Shown: positions 18,883 to 29,354 of the stretch, piece by piece
How the letters are laid out: the number at the start of each line of letters is the position of its first letter
Position numbering within the stretch: the first letter of the stretch is position 1
Assembly: GCF_000956465.1 (NCBI RefSeq)
Contig: NZ_JYJA01000032.1
Location: 62,001 to 126,000, forward strand
DNA: 64,000 nt
Reading direction: 5' to 3'
Source: Microbacterium trichothecenolyticum
GTDB lineage: Bacteria > Actinomycetota > Actinomycetes > Actinomycetales > Microbacteriaceae
Notes under the pieces: generated by a model
What the model was told of the DNA's origin: nothing
What the model saw: the letters and a program-made list of their open reading frames with translations, nothing else
The model's database searches: none
Program-made: the position numbers and the translations under genes

Positions 18883-18927
18883 ATCGCGAAAGGGCATATC
18901 TCCGCCGGGGATATGCCCTTTCGCGAT
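18883..18927. terminator. long bidirectional terminator hairpin
   Basis: An 18-bp perfect stem (arms 18883-18900 and 18910-18927, core GAAAGGGCATATC) with a 9-nt loop separates two convergent genes. Confidence 0.85.
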
Positions 18928-18948
18928 CGGTGCGGCCGAGGACGGACG

Positions 18949-20259
18949 TCAGACCAGGTCGCGCCAGTCGATGTCGTCGTCGTCATCGTCATCGATGACG
19001 GGGTTCGACGACGTGATGATGGAGAGCGACACGGTCTCAGTGGGCGGACCCATCAGGGTCGCCTCGTCGCGGCGGTGGCGCAGCACGTTGTCGATGTAGC
19101 TCGTCAGCGCCTCGGCGAGGGGCACCGACTTGCCCTTGGCCTGGGACAGGTACCAGCGGTGCTCGAGCAGCTGGTGGAACACCTCTGCGGGCTCGAGCTT
19201 CGAGCGCAGGTCCCAGGGGATTGCCTTGACGACCGGCTCGAACACCCGGGTGAGCCACTCATGGGCGACCATCTCCTCGTCGTCGCCGAGGCGTGAGATG
19301 CGCACGCGGAACTCGTCGAGGTCGTTGAGGAGACGCCGGGCCTGATTCTCCTCGACGTCGAGCCCCGTGAGGCGCAGCAGGCGCCGCTGATGGTGGCCCG
19401 CGTCGACGACCTTCGGCTGGATCGACACGCGCGTGCCGTCGGCCGTGGCCTGGATCGACATCTCGCCGATGTCGAATCCGAGGTCGTTCAGCCGCTGGAC
19501 GCGCTCCGTGAGCCGATACGCCTCGTCGGCGCGGAACGTCTCCTCGTCGGTGAGTGCGGCCCACAGCGAGTGGTACGCCGACACGATGCCGTCGGCGATC
19601 GCGATCGCGTCGACGCCGCCCTCGAGGCGACCGCCGGCTTCGAGGTCCATGATCTCGCCCGCGATGTTCGTGCGGGCGACGTCGAGGTCGTGTGCGCGCT
19701 GGCCAGGGGTCAGGCCGCTCTCGTGCAGCTCGCCGGTCTCGGCGTCGACGAGGTAGGCGGCGAACGCGCCCGCGTCGCGACGGAACAGCGTGTTCGACAG
19801 CGACACGTCGCCCCAGAAGAACCCGACGTTGTGCAGGCGGACCAGGAGCAGAGCGAGCGCATCGACGAGTCGCGTCGCGGTGTCGGGGCGCAGCACCTGC
19901 GTGAACAGGGCGCGGTAGGGGAGGGAGAACTTCAGGTGCGCGGTGACCAGAGCCGCGGGAAGCGGCTCCCCCGCGGCATCCGTGCGTCCGGCGATCACGG
20001 CGACGCGCTCGACGCACGGCACGTCCAGACGGGCGAGATTGCCGAGCATGTCGTACTCGCGCTGCGCCATGGCCTGCGTCGTCTCCTTGATGGCGACCAC
20101 GCGGCCCGAGAGGTTGGCGAACCGCACCAGGTGGCGCGAGATGCCCTTGGGCAGGAACACGATGTGGCTCGACGGCCACTCCCCGAGCGGGGTCGACCAC
20201 GGCAGCGTCAGCAGCCCCGGATCGACGCTCGAGGCGGTGATGCTCAGGGCGTCAGGCAC
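18949..20259 (-). CDS. DUF4032 kinase-fold protein (lipopolysaccharide-kinase-like)
   Basis: 436 residues. The first 200 residues have a protein-kinase-like layout: RVVAIKETTQAMAQREYDML supplies the ATP-binding lysine and GDVSLSNTLFR resembles the catalytic loop (Asp and Asn in DxxxxN). The C-terminal half is the DUF4032 domain (VDAGHHQRRLLRLTGLDVEENQARRLLNDLDEFR). It ends in a seven-aspartate run followed by DIDWRDLV. Actinobacterial family of unknown function. The GTG start is supported by AGGAGGG 4 nt upstream; longer versions run into the terminator of the upstream ABC gene. Confidence 0.85.
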   Translation of the reverse strand: MPDALSITASSVDPGLLTLPWSTPLGEWPSSHIVFLPKGISRHLVRFANLSGRVVAIKETTQAMAQREYDMLGNLARLDVPCVERVAVIAGRTDAAGEPLPAALVTAHLKFSLPYRALFTQVLRPDTATRLVDALALLLVRLHNVGFFWGDVSLSNTLFRRDAGAFAAYLVDAETGELHESGLTPGQRAHDLDVARTNIAGEIMDLEAGGRLEGGVDAIAIADGIVSAYHSLWAALTDEETFRADEAYRLTERVQRLNDLGFDIGEMSIQATADGTRVSIQPKVVDAGHHQRRLLRLTGLDVEENQARRLLNDLDEFRVRISRLGDDEEMVAHEWLTRVFEPVVKAIPWDLRSKLEPAEVFHQLLEHRWYLSQAKGKSVPLAEALTSYIDNVLRHRRDEATLMGPPTETVSLSIITSSNPVIDDDDDDDIDWRDLV

Positions 20260-20277
20260 GAACCCTCCTGGAAAAGT

Positions 20278-20318
20278 GCGACGGCGCGGGGGGAAGAAGC
20301 TCCCACCCGCGCCGTCGC
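20278..20318 (-). terminator. terminator after the UgpC/MsmK ATPase gene
   Basis: GCGACGGCGCGGG (20278-20290) pairs with CCCGCGCCGTCGC (20306-20318); on the minus strand the stem is followed by ACTTTTCC. It lies between the ATPase gene and the downstream DUF4032 gene. Confidence 0.8.
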
Positions 20319-20332
20319 GAACGAATCGGCGG

Positions 20333-21436
<1,104 letters not shown>

Positions 21437-21676
21437 GTTCTCTTCTCCTTCACCGGCAGGTACGTGCCGGACGATCCGTAGTGAGGAATGAGCGGGGGCT
21501 TTACCCGCACGCCCGCCATCGGGCGCAAGGAACAGTATGACACGGCGCGCGCGGAGCTTGCGTCTGGGCATTTCCCAGGGTGGCTGACTAGCATCGTGGA
21601 CGGCCGCTTTCCCGCCTGGCCAGTGCGAATCCATGGCTGATCCGGATCGCCGCCCCCTTCCGCCCCGAGAGGTTTC

Positions 21677-22618
21677 ATGTCGAGCGACGAGTCACAGAAC
21701 GCCGCGTCCAGCGAGCGCCGCGACGCCGTGCGCGAGAAGGCGCAGCAGGTGAAGGCGCGCCAGTCGCGAGCACGTCTGATCCGACGGACGTCGCTCATCG
21801 CCGTCGCCGTCGCGTTCGTGGCCGTCATCGCCGTCGTGGTGACGTGGACCGTCTCGTCGAGCGCATCGAAGCCGACCATGAGCCCCGCCAAAGGCGTCGA
21901 CGGCGGGTTCGTCGTGACCGATGTCACCGGAGCGGGCGTCGCCGACGACTCCAGCGCCGGCGGCCTGGTCGAGGGCGAGGCGAGCACGACTCCCGAGACC
22001 GAGCCGACTCCCACGGCGACCCCGACCGACGCGCCGGCGGTCGACATCCGCGTGTATGTCGACTACCTCTCGACGGGTTCGCGCGAGTTCCAGCTCGCGA
22101 ACATGAAGCAGCTCTCGCAGTGGGTCGATGACGGCGCCGCCACCCTGACCTACTACCCGGTGGCCATGCTCACCGCGAAGTCGAACGGCACGAAGTACTC
22201 GCTGCGCGCCGCCGGCGCCGCGGCCTGCGTCGCGCAGCACTCGCCCGACTACTTCTTCGCGTTCAACGACGCCCTGCTCCGCCAGCAGCCGGAGGTCGAC
22301 TCCGACGGCCTCAGCGACGCCGAGCTCGCCGACCTCGCGCAGGCCACCGGGCTCGACGGCCCGAAGGTCGTACGGGCGTGCATCGAGGACCAGTCGTACG
22401 CCTCATGGGCGAAGACGGCGACCGAGCAGGCGCTCAAGGAGCTCCCCGGCACCGACGGCGTCGCTCTCACCGGCACGCCGATGGTCCTCGTCAACGGCAC
22501 GCAGTACGTGGGCAAGCTCGGCGACCCGAAGGAGTTCGCGCAGTTCGTGCTGACGGTGGCGAGCGACGCCTACTACAAGGCGACACCGACGCCGACGCCG
22601 ACGCCGACGGCACCCTGA
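21677..22618 (+). CDS. membrane-anchored DsbA/thioredoxin-fold protein lacking the CXXC motif
   Basis: 313 residues. A basic N-terminus, one transmembrane helix (about 37-58), a Thr/Pro linker, and an extracytoplasmic DsbA-like domain (VDIRVYVDYLSTGSREFQLANMKQL to the end). DsbA-family proteins normally read FxDYxCPxC here; this one has YLSTGS, so both catalytic cysteines are absent. The only cysteines lie in AACVAQH and VRACIED. The conserved cis-proline loop is retained as TGTPMVLVNG. It ends in a Pro-Thr repeat encoded by a CCGACG microsatellite. It likely retains a binding or scaffold role rather than disulfide oxidation. Confidence 0.8.
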   Translation: MSSDESQNAASSERRDAVREKAQQVKARQSRARLIRRTSLIAVAVAFVAVIAVVVTWTVSSSASKPTMSPAKGVDGGFVVTDVTGAGVADDSSAGGLVEGEASTTPETEPTPTATPTDAPAVDIRVYVDYLSTGSREFQLANMKQLSQWVDDGAATLTYYPVAMLTAKSNGTKYSLRAAGAAACVAQHSPDYFFAFNDALLRQQPEVDSDGLSDAELADLAQATGLDGPKVVRACIEDQSYASWAKTATEQALKELPGTDGVALTGTPMVLVNGTQYVGKLGDPKEFAQFVLTVASDAYYKATPTPTPTPTAP

Positions 22619-22656
22619 TCGGGTCCTCGCGCGGGCGCCGCTAGACTGGGCGCTCT

Positions 22657-22732
22657 GCCGACTTGGCGCAATTGGTAGCGCACCGTACTTGTAATACGGG
22701 GGTTACGGGTTCAAGTCCCGTAGTCGGCTCCA
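22657..22732 (+). tRNA. tRNA-Thr (anticodon UGU)
   Basis: Acceptor arms GCCGACT and AGTCGGC pair fully; the D-arm contains GGCGCAATTGGTAGCGC; the anticodon stem CCGTA/TACGG holds loop CTTGTAA, giving anticodon TGT. The T-arm has GGGTTCAAGTCCC. CCA is encoded. A TAGACT hexamer at 22642-22647 is a likely -10. Confidence 0.95.
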
Positions 22733-22798
22733 GTTTCCGGCGACTCGTCGCCGCGGGTCCGCGCCTCGTGTCGGCTCCCGTCCCACGGGCAGGAGAGG

Positions 22799-23755
22799 AT
22801 GGATCGGGTGACCGGACGCCGCCTGCCTGCATGGGTCGGCCTCGGAGGCGCCGCGCTGATCGGCATCCTCACCGCCGTGCAAGCGCGCATCAACGGCCAG
22901 CTCGGCGTCCGCATCGGCGACGGGTTCGCCGCCGCCGTGATCTCGTTCGGGTCGGGGCTGATCGTCCTGGTCGTGCTGTCGGCCGCACTGCCGCAGGGAC
23001 GGCGCGGATTCGGCGCCTTGGTGACGGGGCTGCGGGGGCGGAGGATCCCGATCTGGATGCTGTGCGGCGGCGTCGCCGGCGCGCTCTCGGTCGCCACGCA
23101 GTCGCTCGCGGTCGGCATCATCGGCGTGGCCCTGTTCACGGTGGGGGTCGTCGCCGGGCAGACGGTGAGCGGGCTGCTGCTGGACCGCGCCGGTGTCGGC
23201 CCGGCCGGTGTCGTGGCGGTGACGCCGGCGCGCCTCGTCGGCGGTGCGCTCGCGGTGCTCGCCGCGGCGGTGTCGCTGGCCGGAGGCGTGCACGCGCCGT
23301 TGGTGCTCCTGGTGCTGCCGTTCCTCGTCGGAGCGGGGATCGCGTGGCAGTCGGCGGTCAACGGCCGGCTGCGCCAGCGCGTGGGCACCCCGCTGACGGC
23401 GACCTTCGTCAACTTCATCGGCGGCACGGCGGTGCTCGGGGCGGCCGAGCTGATCCACACCGCGATCGCGGGACCCCCGACCTCGTTCCCGTCCGACCCG
23501 TGGCTGTACTTCGGCGGGGTCATCGGCGTGGCCTACATCTTCCTCGCGGCAGCTCTGGTGCCTTACACCGGCGTCCTGCTGCTCGGCCTCGGCACCGTCG
23601 TGGGACAGGTCGTGACTTCGGTCCTCATCGACGCCCTCTGGCCGACGGAGGCCGCGCCGGCGGTCGGCGCCTCTCTCCTCATGTCGACGCTCGCGATCCT
23701 GTCGGTGGTCGTGGCAGCGGTGCCGTGGAGACGGATGCCGCGCCGCGACCGCTGA
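22799..23755 (+). CDS. DMT-family transporter (YdcZ/DUF606 type)
   Basis: 318 residues with about ten transmembrane helices in two similar halves. Each half carries the family block: GILTAVQARINGQLGVRIGD plus AAVISFGSG in the first, and IAWQSAVNGRLRQRVG with TATFVNFIGGTAVL in the second. Substrate unknown. AGGAG at 22791 is close to ATG 22799 and well spaced for the in-frame GTG at 22808, so the true start may be the latter. It lies just upstream of the purine degradation genes, but a likely promoter separates them, so a transport link is only a possibility. Confidence 0.85.
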   Translation: MDRVTGRRLPAWVGLGGAALIGILTAVQARINGQLGVRIGDGFAAAVISFGSGLIVLVVLSAALPQGRRGFGALVTGLRGRRIPIWMLCGGVAGALSVATQSLAVGIIGVALFTVGVVAGQTVSGLLLDRAGVGPAGVVAVTPARLVGGALAVLAAAVSLAGGVHAPLVLLVLPFLVGAGIAWQSAVNGRLRQRVGTPLTATFVNFIGGTAVLGAAELIHTAIAGPPTSFPSDPWLYFGGVIGVAYIFLAAALVPYTGVLLLGLGTVVGQVVTSVLIDALWPTEAAPAVGASLLMSTLAILSVVVAAVPWRRMPRRDR

Positions 23756-23812
23756 CGCCGCGCACGTCGTCGCCTCACCCCGCGTCGTACTGCGGGGTGG
23801 CATGCTGAGACC

Positions 23813-25159
23813 GTGCCGAAGGGGTCGCAGCCGCACCGCACCCTCCCGTCGCGCGCCGACGACGGTGCTCGACCGCTGGACCGTGCGGCGACCGCGCTGA
23901 GGCCCGAGGAACTCATCGGCATCGATCGGCTCCTTGCGGCCGCCGACCGGCTGCTCGCGGACGACTACCCCGGCGACGACGACACGCGCCAGCCCGTGCA
24001 CACCGTCTACGTGGCCGCCGATCGGTACGCGCCTGCGCTGCCTCGGGAGTGGGGCGCCGCGGCACGGGATGCCGTCGAGGCGCACGGCGGCATGGAGGCC
24101 GTCGCCCTCGACCTGGGCGTGCCCGAGGCGTTCGCCGCCGACGTCGCGACGCTCGTCACGGCGAAGCTCGCGTCCGAGCCGATCGAGGACCTGCGCCTCG
24201 ACCTCGAAGACGGGTACGGCGACCGCGGCGACGAGAACGAGGACGCCGACGTCCGACGCGCAGCTGGGCACCTGCTCGATGCGTTGGCCGGCGGCGAGGC
24301 GCCGCCCTTCTTCGGGATCCGCATCAAGGGCCTCGAACGGGCCACGCGGGCACGCGGCATCCGTTCTCTCGATCTCTTCCTTTCGACGCTGCTCGAAGCC
24401 GGCGACCTCCCGAAGGGCGTTCGGCTGACTCTGCCGAAGGTGACCACCGTCGCGCAGGTCGAGGCGATGGCGCGGCTCTGCGACCGCCTCGAGCAGCACC
24501 ACGGGCTCGCGGCCCGAAGCCTGCGGTTCGAGATGCAGGTCGAGACCCCGCAGATCGTTCTCGCCGCGGACGGGACCTCGCCGCTGGCCCGGGCGATCCA
24601 CGCCTCAGACGGCCGGGTGAGCGGGCTGCACTACGGCACGTACGACTACAGCGCCGCCCTCGGCATCGCCCCGGCCTACCAGTCGCTGGATCACCCGGCG
24701 GCCGATCACGCCAAGAACGTGATGCAGGTCGCGGCGGCGCAGACCGGAGTCCGGCTGGCCGACGGCTCGACGAACGTCCTCCCGGTCGGCGACGCGGACG
24801 CGGTGCGCGCCGCCTGGCGTCTGAGCGCACGGCTCACCCGCCGTTCGCTCGAGCGGGGCTTCTTCCAGGGCTGGGACCTGCACCCCGCGCAGCTCGTGCC
24901 GAGGTTCGTCGCCAACGCGCTCTTCTACCGCGAGGGCTTCGCGCCGGCTGCGGCGCGCCTGCGCGCCTACGTCGACCGGGTCGAGGGCGGGATCCTCGAT
25001 GAACCCGCCACCGCCCGCGCGCTCGCGACGTTCGTGGCTCGCGGCGTCGCCTGCGGGGCCGTCACCGAGCAGGAGCTGACGGATGCCGCGGGCCTCGATC
25101 TCGCCGCCCTCGCCGCGCTCGCGCATCCGCCGCACACCACGACCGAGGGGCACCCATGA
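23813..25159 (+). CDS. DUF6986/HpcH-HpaI-like aldolase-type protein of the purine cluster
   Basis: 448 residues. The TIM-barrel character is seen in IEDLRLDLEDGYGDRGDENEDAD (an acidic metal-binding region), FFGIRIKGLE, LTLPKVTTVAQV and LRFEMQVETPQIVL, the last two typical of the HpcH/HpaI/CitE superfamily. The C-terminal QGWDLHPAQLVPRF block is also superfamily-like. Actinobacterial homologues have been annotated as aldolases and, formerly, phosphoenolpyruvate kinases; no reaction is established to my knowledge. GTG start with CATGCT 6 nt upstream. Its stop overlaps allE as ATGA, placing it first in the ureide operon; a glyoxylate- or ureide-derived substrate is a reasonable guess. Confidence 0.75.
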   Translation: MPKGSQPHRTLPSRADDGARPLDRAATALRPEELIGIDRLLAAADRLLADDYPGDDDTRQPVHTVYVAADRYAPALPREWGAAARDAVEAHGGMEAVALDLGVPEAFAADVATLVTAKLASEPIEDLRLDLEDGYGDRGDENEDADVRRAAGHLLDALAGGEAPPFFGIRIKGLERATRARGIRSLDLFLSTLLEAGDLPKGVRLTLPKVTTVAQVEAMARLCDRLEQHHGLAARSLRFEMQVETPQIVLAADGTSPLARAIHASDGRVSGLHYGTYDYSAALGIAPAYQSLDHPAADHAKNVMQVAAAQTGVRLADGSTNVLPVGDADAVRAAWRLSARLTRRSLERGFFQGWDLHPAQLVPRFVANALFYREGFAPAAARLRAYVDRVEGGILDEPATARALATFVARGVACGAVTEQELTDAAGLDLAALAALAHPPHTTTEGHP

Positions 25160-25968
25160 GCTACTACACGCCGCAGGGCGGCCTGCCGCCGCAGACCGCG
25201 CTCCTCACCGATCGCGCCGTGGTGAAGCCCGCGTACACGTTCATCCCGAAAGGCGTGCTGCGCGACATCGTCACGAGCAGCCTGCCCGGGTTCACAGACA
25301 CACGATCGTGGATCCTGGCGCGGCCCGTCGCGGGTTCGGCGACGACCTTCGCGCAGCTGATCGTCGAGATCGCACCCGGCGGGGGAGCCGACAGACCCGA
25401 GCCCGAGAGCGGGGTCGAGGGTGTCGTCTTCGTCACGGCGGGCACGCTCACGCTCACCCTCGAGGGAGAGCGGCACGCGCTCGACCCGGGCGGCTACGCG
25501 TTCCTCGCGCCGGGTGCGGCATGGTCACTGGCCAACGAGGGCGGCGTGCCGGCGACGTTCCACTGGATCCGCAAGGCCTACGAGCCGGTCGAGGGGGTGC
25601 CGGCGCCCACGTCGTTCTTCGCGCGCGACCAGGACGTCGAGCCGCGGGCGATGCCTGACACCGACGGTGCGTGGGCGACGACGCGCTTCGTCGATCCCGA
25701 CGACCTCTCGCACGACATGCACGTCAACATCGTCACGTTCCAGCCCGGCGGGTCGATCCCGTTCGCCGAGACCCACGTCATGGAGCACGGCCTGTACGTC
25801 CTGCAGGGCAAGGCGGTGTACCGGCTCAACGACGACTGGGTCGAGTGCGAGGCCGGCGACTACATGCTGCTCAGGGCCTTCTGCCCCCAGGCCTGCTACG
25901 CGGGCGGACCCGAGCCCTTCCGATACCTGCTGTACAAGGACGTCAACCGCCAGATCCGGCTCACGTGA
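25156..25968 (+). CDS. allE: (S)-ureidoglycine aminohydrolase
   Basis: 270 residues, a bicupin as in E. coli AllE. The first cupin spans about 70-140 ([31 protein letters not shown]) and the second about 185-260 ([35 protein letters not shown]). The second contains the metal-binding histidines and glutamate (ETHVMEHG). It releases ammonia from (S)-ureidoglycine to give (S)-ureidoglycolate. It overlaps the preceding gene by 4 nt and precedes allantoinase by 26 nt. No allantoate amidohydrolase, which would produce its substrate, lies in the window. Confidence 0.92.
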   Translation: MSYYTPQGGLPPQTALLTDRAVVKPAYTFIPKGVLRDIVTSSLPGFTDTRSWILARPVAGSATTFAQLIVEIAPGGGADRPEPESGVEGVVFVTAGTLTLTLEGERHALDPGGYAFLAPGAAWSLANEGGVPATFHWIRKAYEPVEGVPAPTSFFARDQDVEPRAMPDTDGAWATTRFVDPDDLSHDMHVNIVTFQPGGSIPFAETHVMEHGLYVLQGKAVYRLNDDWVECEAGDYMLLRAFCPQACYAGGPEPFRYLLYKDVNRQIRLT

Positions 25969-25994
25969 CGAGGGGCGAACGGGGGAGTCCACAC

Positions 25995-27344
25995 ATGAGC
26001 GAACGGATGCCGCAGCACGATCTCGTCGTGCGCGGCCGTCGCGTGCTCACCGACAGCGTGTTCCGGCCGTGCGAGATCGGCGTCACCGCTGGGGTCGTCG
26101 TGGCGATCGAGCCCCATGGCGCGGGACTGCGCGGACGCGAGGAAGTCGAGCTGCAGAACGACGAGGCGCTGCTGCCGGGACTCGTCGACACGCACGTGCA
26201 TGTCGACGAACCCGGCCGCACCGAATGGGAGGGGTTCGCCTCGGCCACGAAGGCCGCTGCGGCCGGCGGCGTCACGACCATCGTCGACATGCCCCTCAAC
26301 AGCGTCCCGCCGACCGTCTCGGTCGAGGCGCTGGAGATCAAGCGCCGGGCCGCACGGTCCCAGGTGTTCGTCGACGTCGGGTTCTGGGGCGGGGCGGTCC
26401 CCGGCAACACGCGGGAGCTCGGCCCGTTGCACGACGCCGGGGTGTTCGGGTTCAAGTGCTTCCTGCTGCCCTCGGGCGTGGACGAGTTCCCTCCGCTCGA
26501 TGCCGCGGAGATGGAGCGCGACATGGCCGAACTCGCCGGGTTCGGCGGGCTGCTCATCGTGCACGCGGAGGACGCGGCGACGATCGAGCACGCCCCCCAC
26601 GCGCAGGGGGCCCGTTACGACCGGTTCCTCGCCTCGCGCCCGCACACGGCGGAGGACGTCGCCATCGCCGAGGTGATCGACCGCGCGCGCCGCACCGGGG
26701 CCCGCGCGCACATCCTGCACCTCTCGTCGTCCGACGCGCTCCCGCTCATCGCCGCCGCCAAGCGTGACGGCGTGCGCCTCACCGTCGAGACGTGCCCGCA
26801 CTATCTGACGTTGACCGCGGAGGACGTCCTGGACGGGGCGACCGCCTTCAAGTGCTGTCCGCCGATCCGTGAGGCGGCCAACCGCGAGCGGCTCTGGGAG
26901 GGACTCGTCGACGGAACGATCGACTGCATCGTCACGGACCATTCGCCCGCCACCATCGACCTCAAGGCGCCCGCCGACGGCGACTTCGCCGTCGCATGGG
27001 GCGGTGTCTCTTCACTTCAACTGGGGCTGCCCGTCGTCTGGACCGAGGCCCGCCGACGCGGCATCCCGCTCGAGAAGGTGGTGGAATGGATGTCGGCGCG
27101 TCCGGCGGCCCTGACGGGCCTCGCCCGCAAGGGCGGGATCGCGCTCGGCTTCGACGCCGACCTGTCGGTGTTCGCACCCGATGACGGGTTCGTCGTCGAC
27201 GTCGCCCGTCTGCACCACAAGAATCCCGTCTCGCCGTACGTCGGCCGCGCCCTGTCGGGCGTCGTACGCGAGACCTTCCTGCGGGGCGAGCGGGTCGACT
27301 TCGCCGAGCCCCGTGGTCGCCTGCTGCGTCGCGGCGCGGCGTGA
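25995..27344 (+). CDS. allB: allantoinase
   Basis: 449 residues of the cyclic amidohydrolase family. The metal-binding HxH is [11 protein letters not shown] (His67, His69), the carboxylated lysine is in [11 protein letters not shown] (Lys154), further ligands lie in IVHAED and [14 protein letters not shown], and the catalytic aspartate in CIVTDHSPA. It opens allantoin to allantoate. GGGGGAG precedes the ATG. It is the central step of the operon, between uricase-branch genes downstream and allE upstream. A small CCGGCC/GGCCGG hairpin lies after the stop codon at 27354-27371. Confidence 0.95.
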   Translation: MSERMPQHDLVVRGRRVLTDSVFRPCEIGVTAGVVVAIEPHGAGLRGREEVELQNDEALLPGLVDTHVHVDEPGRTEWEGFASATKAAAAGGVTTIVDMPLNSVPPTVSVEALEIKRRAARSQVFVDVGFWGGAVPGNTRELGPLHDAGVFGFKCFLLPSGVDEFPPLDAAEMERDMAELAGFGGLLIVHAEDAATIEHAPHAQGARYDRFLASRPHTAEDVAIAEVIDRARRTGARAHILHLSSSDALPLIAAAKRDGVRLTVETCPHYLTLTAEDVLDGATAFKCCPPIREAANRERLWEGLVDGTIDCIVTDHSPATIDLKAPADGDFAVAWGGVSSLQLGLPVVWTEARRRGIPLEKVVEWMSARPAALTGLARKGGIALGFDADLSVFAPDDGFVVDVARLHHKNPVSPYVGRALSGVVRETFLRGERVDFAEPRGRLLRRGAA

Positions 27345-27402
27345 GCGCCGACACCGGCCCCCTCCGGCCGGGTGAGACGTGACGATACGGAAGAAGAGTG
27401 AG

Positions 27403-28317
27403 ATGTCGGCAGATCCCTATGGCAGCGGTGCAGAAGTCCTCGAGGCGGAGGACGACCTGCGGTCGCTGATCACCCCGCGTCCCGCGCGCCACCGCGCCGT
27501 GGACCCGGCGATCGCGCGCTCGTGGCTGCTCGTCCCCGGGACCCGCCCGGACTCGTTCGACGACATGGCGGCGTCGCGCGCCGATGCGGTCGTGCTCGAC
27601 ATCGAGGATGCCGTCGACCCGAGCAACAAGCCGCAGGCGCGGCAGGACGTCACCGACTGGCTCCGTGGCGGCGGCCGTGCCTGGGTGCGCGTCAACGACG
27701 CGCTGAGCCCGTTCTGGGGCGAAGACCTCGCGGCGCTCGCGGGCATCCCCACGCTGCTCGGCATCATGCTCGCGAAGACCGAGTCGGCCGACCAGGTGAC
27801 GAGTTCGTTCGACCGCCTCGGCGGCAACGTCCCCGTGGTGGCGCTCGTCGAGTCGGCGCTGGGCATGGAGGACGCCGCCCACATCGCGCGCGCCCGGGGC
27901 GCCTTCCGCCTCGCGTTCGGCAGCGGAGACTTCCGCCGCGACACCGGCATGAGCGCAGACGCCGAGGCGATGGCCTACCCGCGTGCGCGCCTGGTCGTCG
28001 CCAGCCGCGTGGGCGATCTGCCCGGGCCGATCGACGGTCCGACGGTGGGCAACAGCATGCCGACGCTGCGCGAGCACTCCGCGATCACGGTCTCGATGGG
28101 CATGACCGGCAAGCTCTGCCTCGCTGCCGAGCAGGCCCCCGTCATCAACGAGGTCATCTGCCCCACGCCGAGCGAGGTGCTGTGGGCACTGGACTTCCTG
28201 GCCGACTTCGAGGGCCGCGGTCGTGTGGTCCGCGACGGCAGCGACTTGCCCCGGCTCGGCCGGGCGCAGAAGATCGAGAAGCTGGCTCTCGCGTTCGGCG
28301 TGCACCCGACCTCGTGA
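27403..28317 (+). CDS. HpcH/HpaI aldolase or citrate lyase beta-like protein
   Basis: 304 residues. Typical CitE-like blocks: RSWLLVPGTRPDSF, VVLDIEDAVDPSNKPQAR (catalytic/metal acidic residues), AWVRVNDALSPFWGEDL, MLAKTESADQV and ALVESALGMEDA. Members cleave or form C-C bonds of (acyl-CoA) hydroxy acids, often with glyoxylate as partner. ATG 27403 is preferred to GTG 27379 because of its purine-rich GGAAGAAGAGTGAG leader. Second member of this superfamily in the operon. A glyoxylate-consuming role at the end of ureide breakdown is an inference from context. Confidence 0.8.
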   Translation: MSADPYGSGAEVLEAEDDLRSLITPRPARHRAVDPAIARSWLLVPGTRPDSFDDMAASRADAVVLDIEDAVDPSNKPQARQDVTDWLRGGGRAWVRVNDALSPFWGEDLAALAGIPTLLGIMLAKTESADQVTSSFDRLGGNVPVVALVESALGMEDAAHIARARGAFRLAFGSGDFRRDTGMSADAEAMAYPRARLVVASRVGDLPGPIDGPTVGNSMPTLREHSAITVSMGMTGKLCLAAEQAPVINEVICPTPSEVLWALDFLADFEGRGRVVRDGSDLPRLGRAQKIEKLALAFGVHPTS

Positions 28318-28355
28318 CCGGCGACGAGCGAAGAACCATCGAAGGGATGCACGAC

Positions 28356-28826
28356 ATGGCCGACATCCGCCTGAGCGAGGGCGACGCGAACCCCGGGTTC
28401 GCCCTGCCCGACTCCACCGGCACCGTGGTGCGGCCGGAGGACTTCGCCGGCCGCCGCCTCGTCGTGTACTTCTACCCGGCCGCGTTCACCCCCGGCTGCA
28501 CGACCGAGGCGTGCGACTTCCGCGACAACCTCGCCTCGCTGCAGGCGGCGGGGGTCGCCGTCGTCGGCGTCTCGCCCGACTCGGTCGAGCGGCTCGCGGA
28601 GTGGGCCCAGGCCGAGCAGCTGCAGTTCCCGCTCCTCTCCGACGAGGACCACGCCGTCGCGGAGGCATGGGGCGCGTGGGGCACCAAGGTCGTCAACGGT
28701 GAGGAGCGCGTGGGCCTCATCCGCTCGACGTTCGTGCTGGATGCCGACGGCACGGTGCAGTCCGCCGAGTACCGGGTCGACCCCAACGGCCACGTCGACC
28801 GCCTCCGCGCCCAGCTCGCCGCCTGA
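28356..28826 (+). CDS. bcp: thioredoxin-dependent peroxiredoxin, Bcp/PrxQ type
   Basis: 156 residues. The active site is FTPGCTTEACDFRD, with peroxidatic Cys48 and resolving Cys53 spaced as in atypical two-Cys PrxQ enzymes. VVYFYPAAFTPGC and VVGVSPDSVERLAEW are family hallmarks. It reduces hydrogen peroxide and organic hydroperoxides. ATG 28356 is 9 nt after GAAGGG; an in-frame ATG at 28347 overlaps the ribosome site. Its place inside a uricase operon makes sense because urate oxidase releases H2O2. Confidence 0.93.
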   Translation: MADIRLSEGDANPGFALPDSTGTVVRPEDFAGRRLVVYFYPAAFTPGCTTEACDFRDNLASLQAAGVAVVGVSPDSVERLAEWAQAEQLQFPLLSDEDHAVAEAWGAWGTKVVNGEERVGLIRSTFVLDADGTVQSAEYRVDPNGHVDRLRAQLAA

Positions 28827-28856
28827 GCCCACCCGCCCGACAGGTACGCCGAAGCG

Positions 28857-29354
28857 ATGGAGCTGGACGCGTTCAACCGCCTCGACGCCGAAGCCGCGCG
28901 AGCTGTGGTGCGCCGGTGCGTCGACATCGACCGGTGGGTCGATGCCGTCGTCAGCGGGCGGCCGTATGCGACGACCGCGGACCTCCTCGCGGCGGCGCGC
29001 ACGAGCGCCGCGCCGTGGACGGTGGCCGAGATCGACGGTGCCCTCGCCCACCACCCCCGCATCGGCGAGCGCGCGAGCGGAGCGGGGGCCGAGGCATCCC
29101 TCTCGCGATCCGAGCAGGCGGGGATCGGGATGCCGTCCGCCGACGTCGCCGCCGCGCTCGCCGCAGGCAACCGCGCCTACGAGGAGAAGTTCTCGCGGGT
29201 CTTCCTCGTCCGGGCGGCCGGGCGCAGCGCCGACGAGATCCTCGGTGCGCTGAGCGAGCGGCTGGCCCACACTGAGGAGGAGGAGATGCCGGTCGTGGCG
29301 GAGCAGCTGCGGCAGATCGCGGTCCTCCGACTGGAAGGGATCATCGGTTCATGA
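28857..29354 (+). CDS. uraD: 2-oxo-4-hydroxy-4-carboxy-5-ureidoimidazoline decarboxylase
   Basis: 165 residues, all-helical OHCU decarboxylase. The catalytic histidine motif HHPRIGER is at residues 65-72, followed by SRSEQAGIG and the NRAYEEKFSRVFLVRAAGRSADEIL block that closes the active site. It converts OHCU into (S)-allantoin, the third step of urate oxidation. Its TGA overlaps the ATG of uraH (ATGA). Confidence 0.92.
   Translation: MELDAFNRLDAEAARAVVRRCVDIDRWVDAVVSGRPYATTADLLAAARTSAAPWTVAEIDGALAHHPRIGERASGAGAEASLSRSEQAGIGMPSADVAAALAAGNRAYEEKFSRVFLVRAAGRSADEILGALSERLAHTEEEEMPVVAEQLRQIAVLRLEGIIGS

Noticed and set aside
18949-18990. Poly-aspartate end of the DUF4032 protein as a frameshift artefact
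   Set aside because: The frame stays open, ends in a sensible DIDWRDLV and has normal GC3; similar acidic tails occur in this family.
22581-22612. CCGACG microsatellite as a phase-variable tract
   Set aside because: Only about four short units at the very end of the gene, encoding Thr-Pro repeats; length change by 6 nt would not alter the frame.
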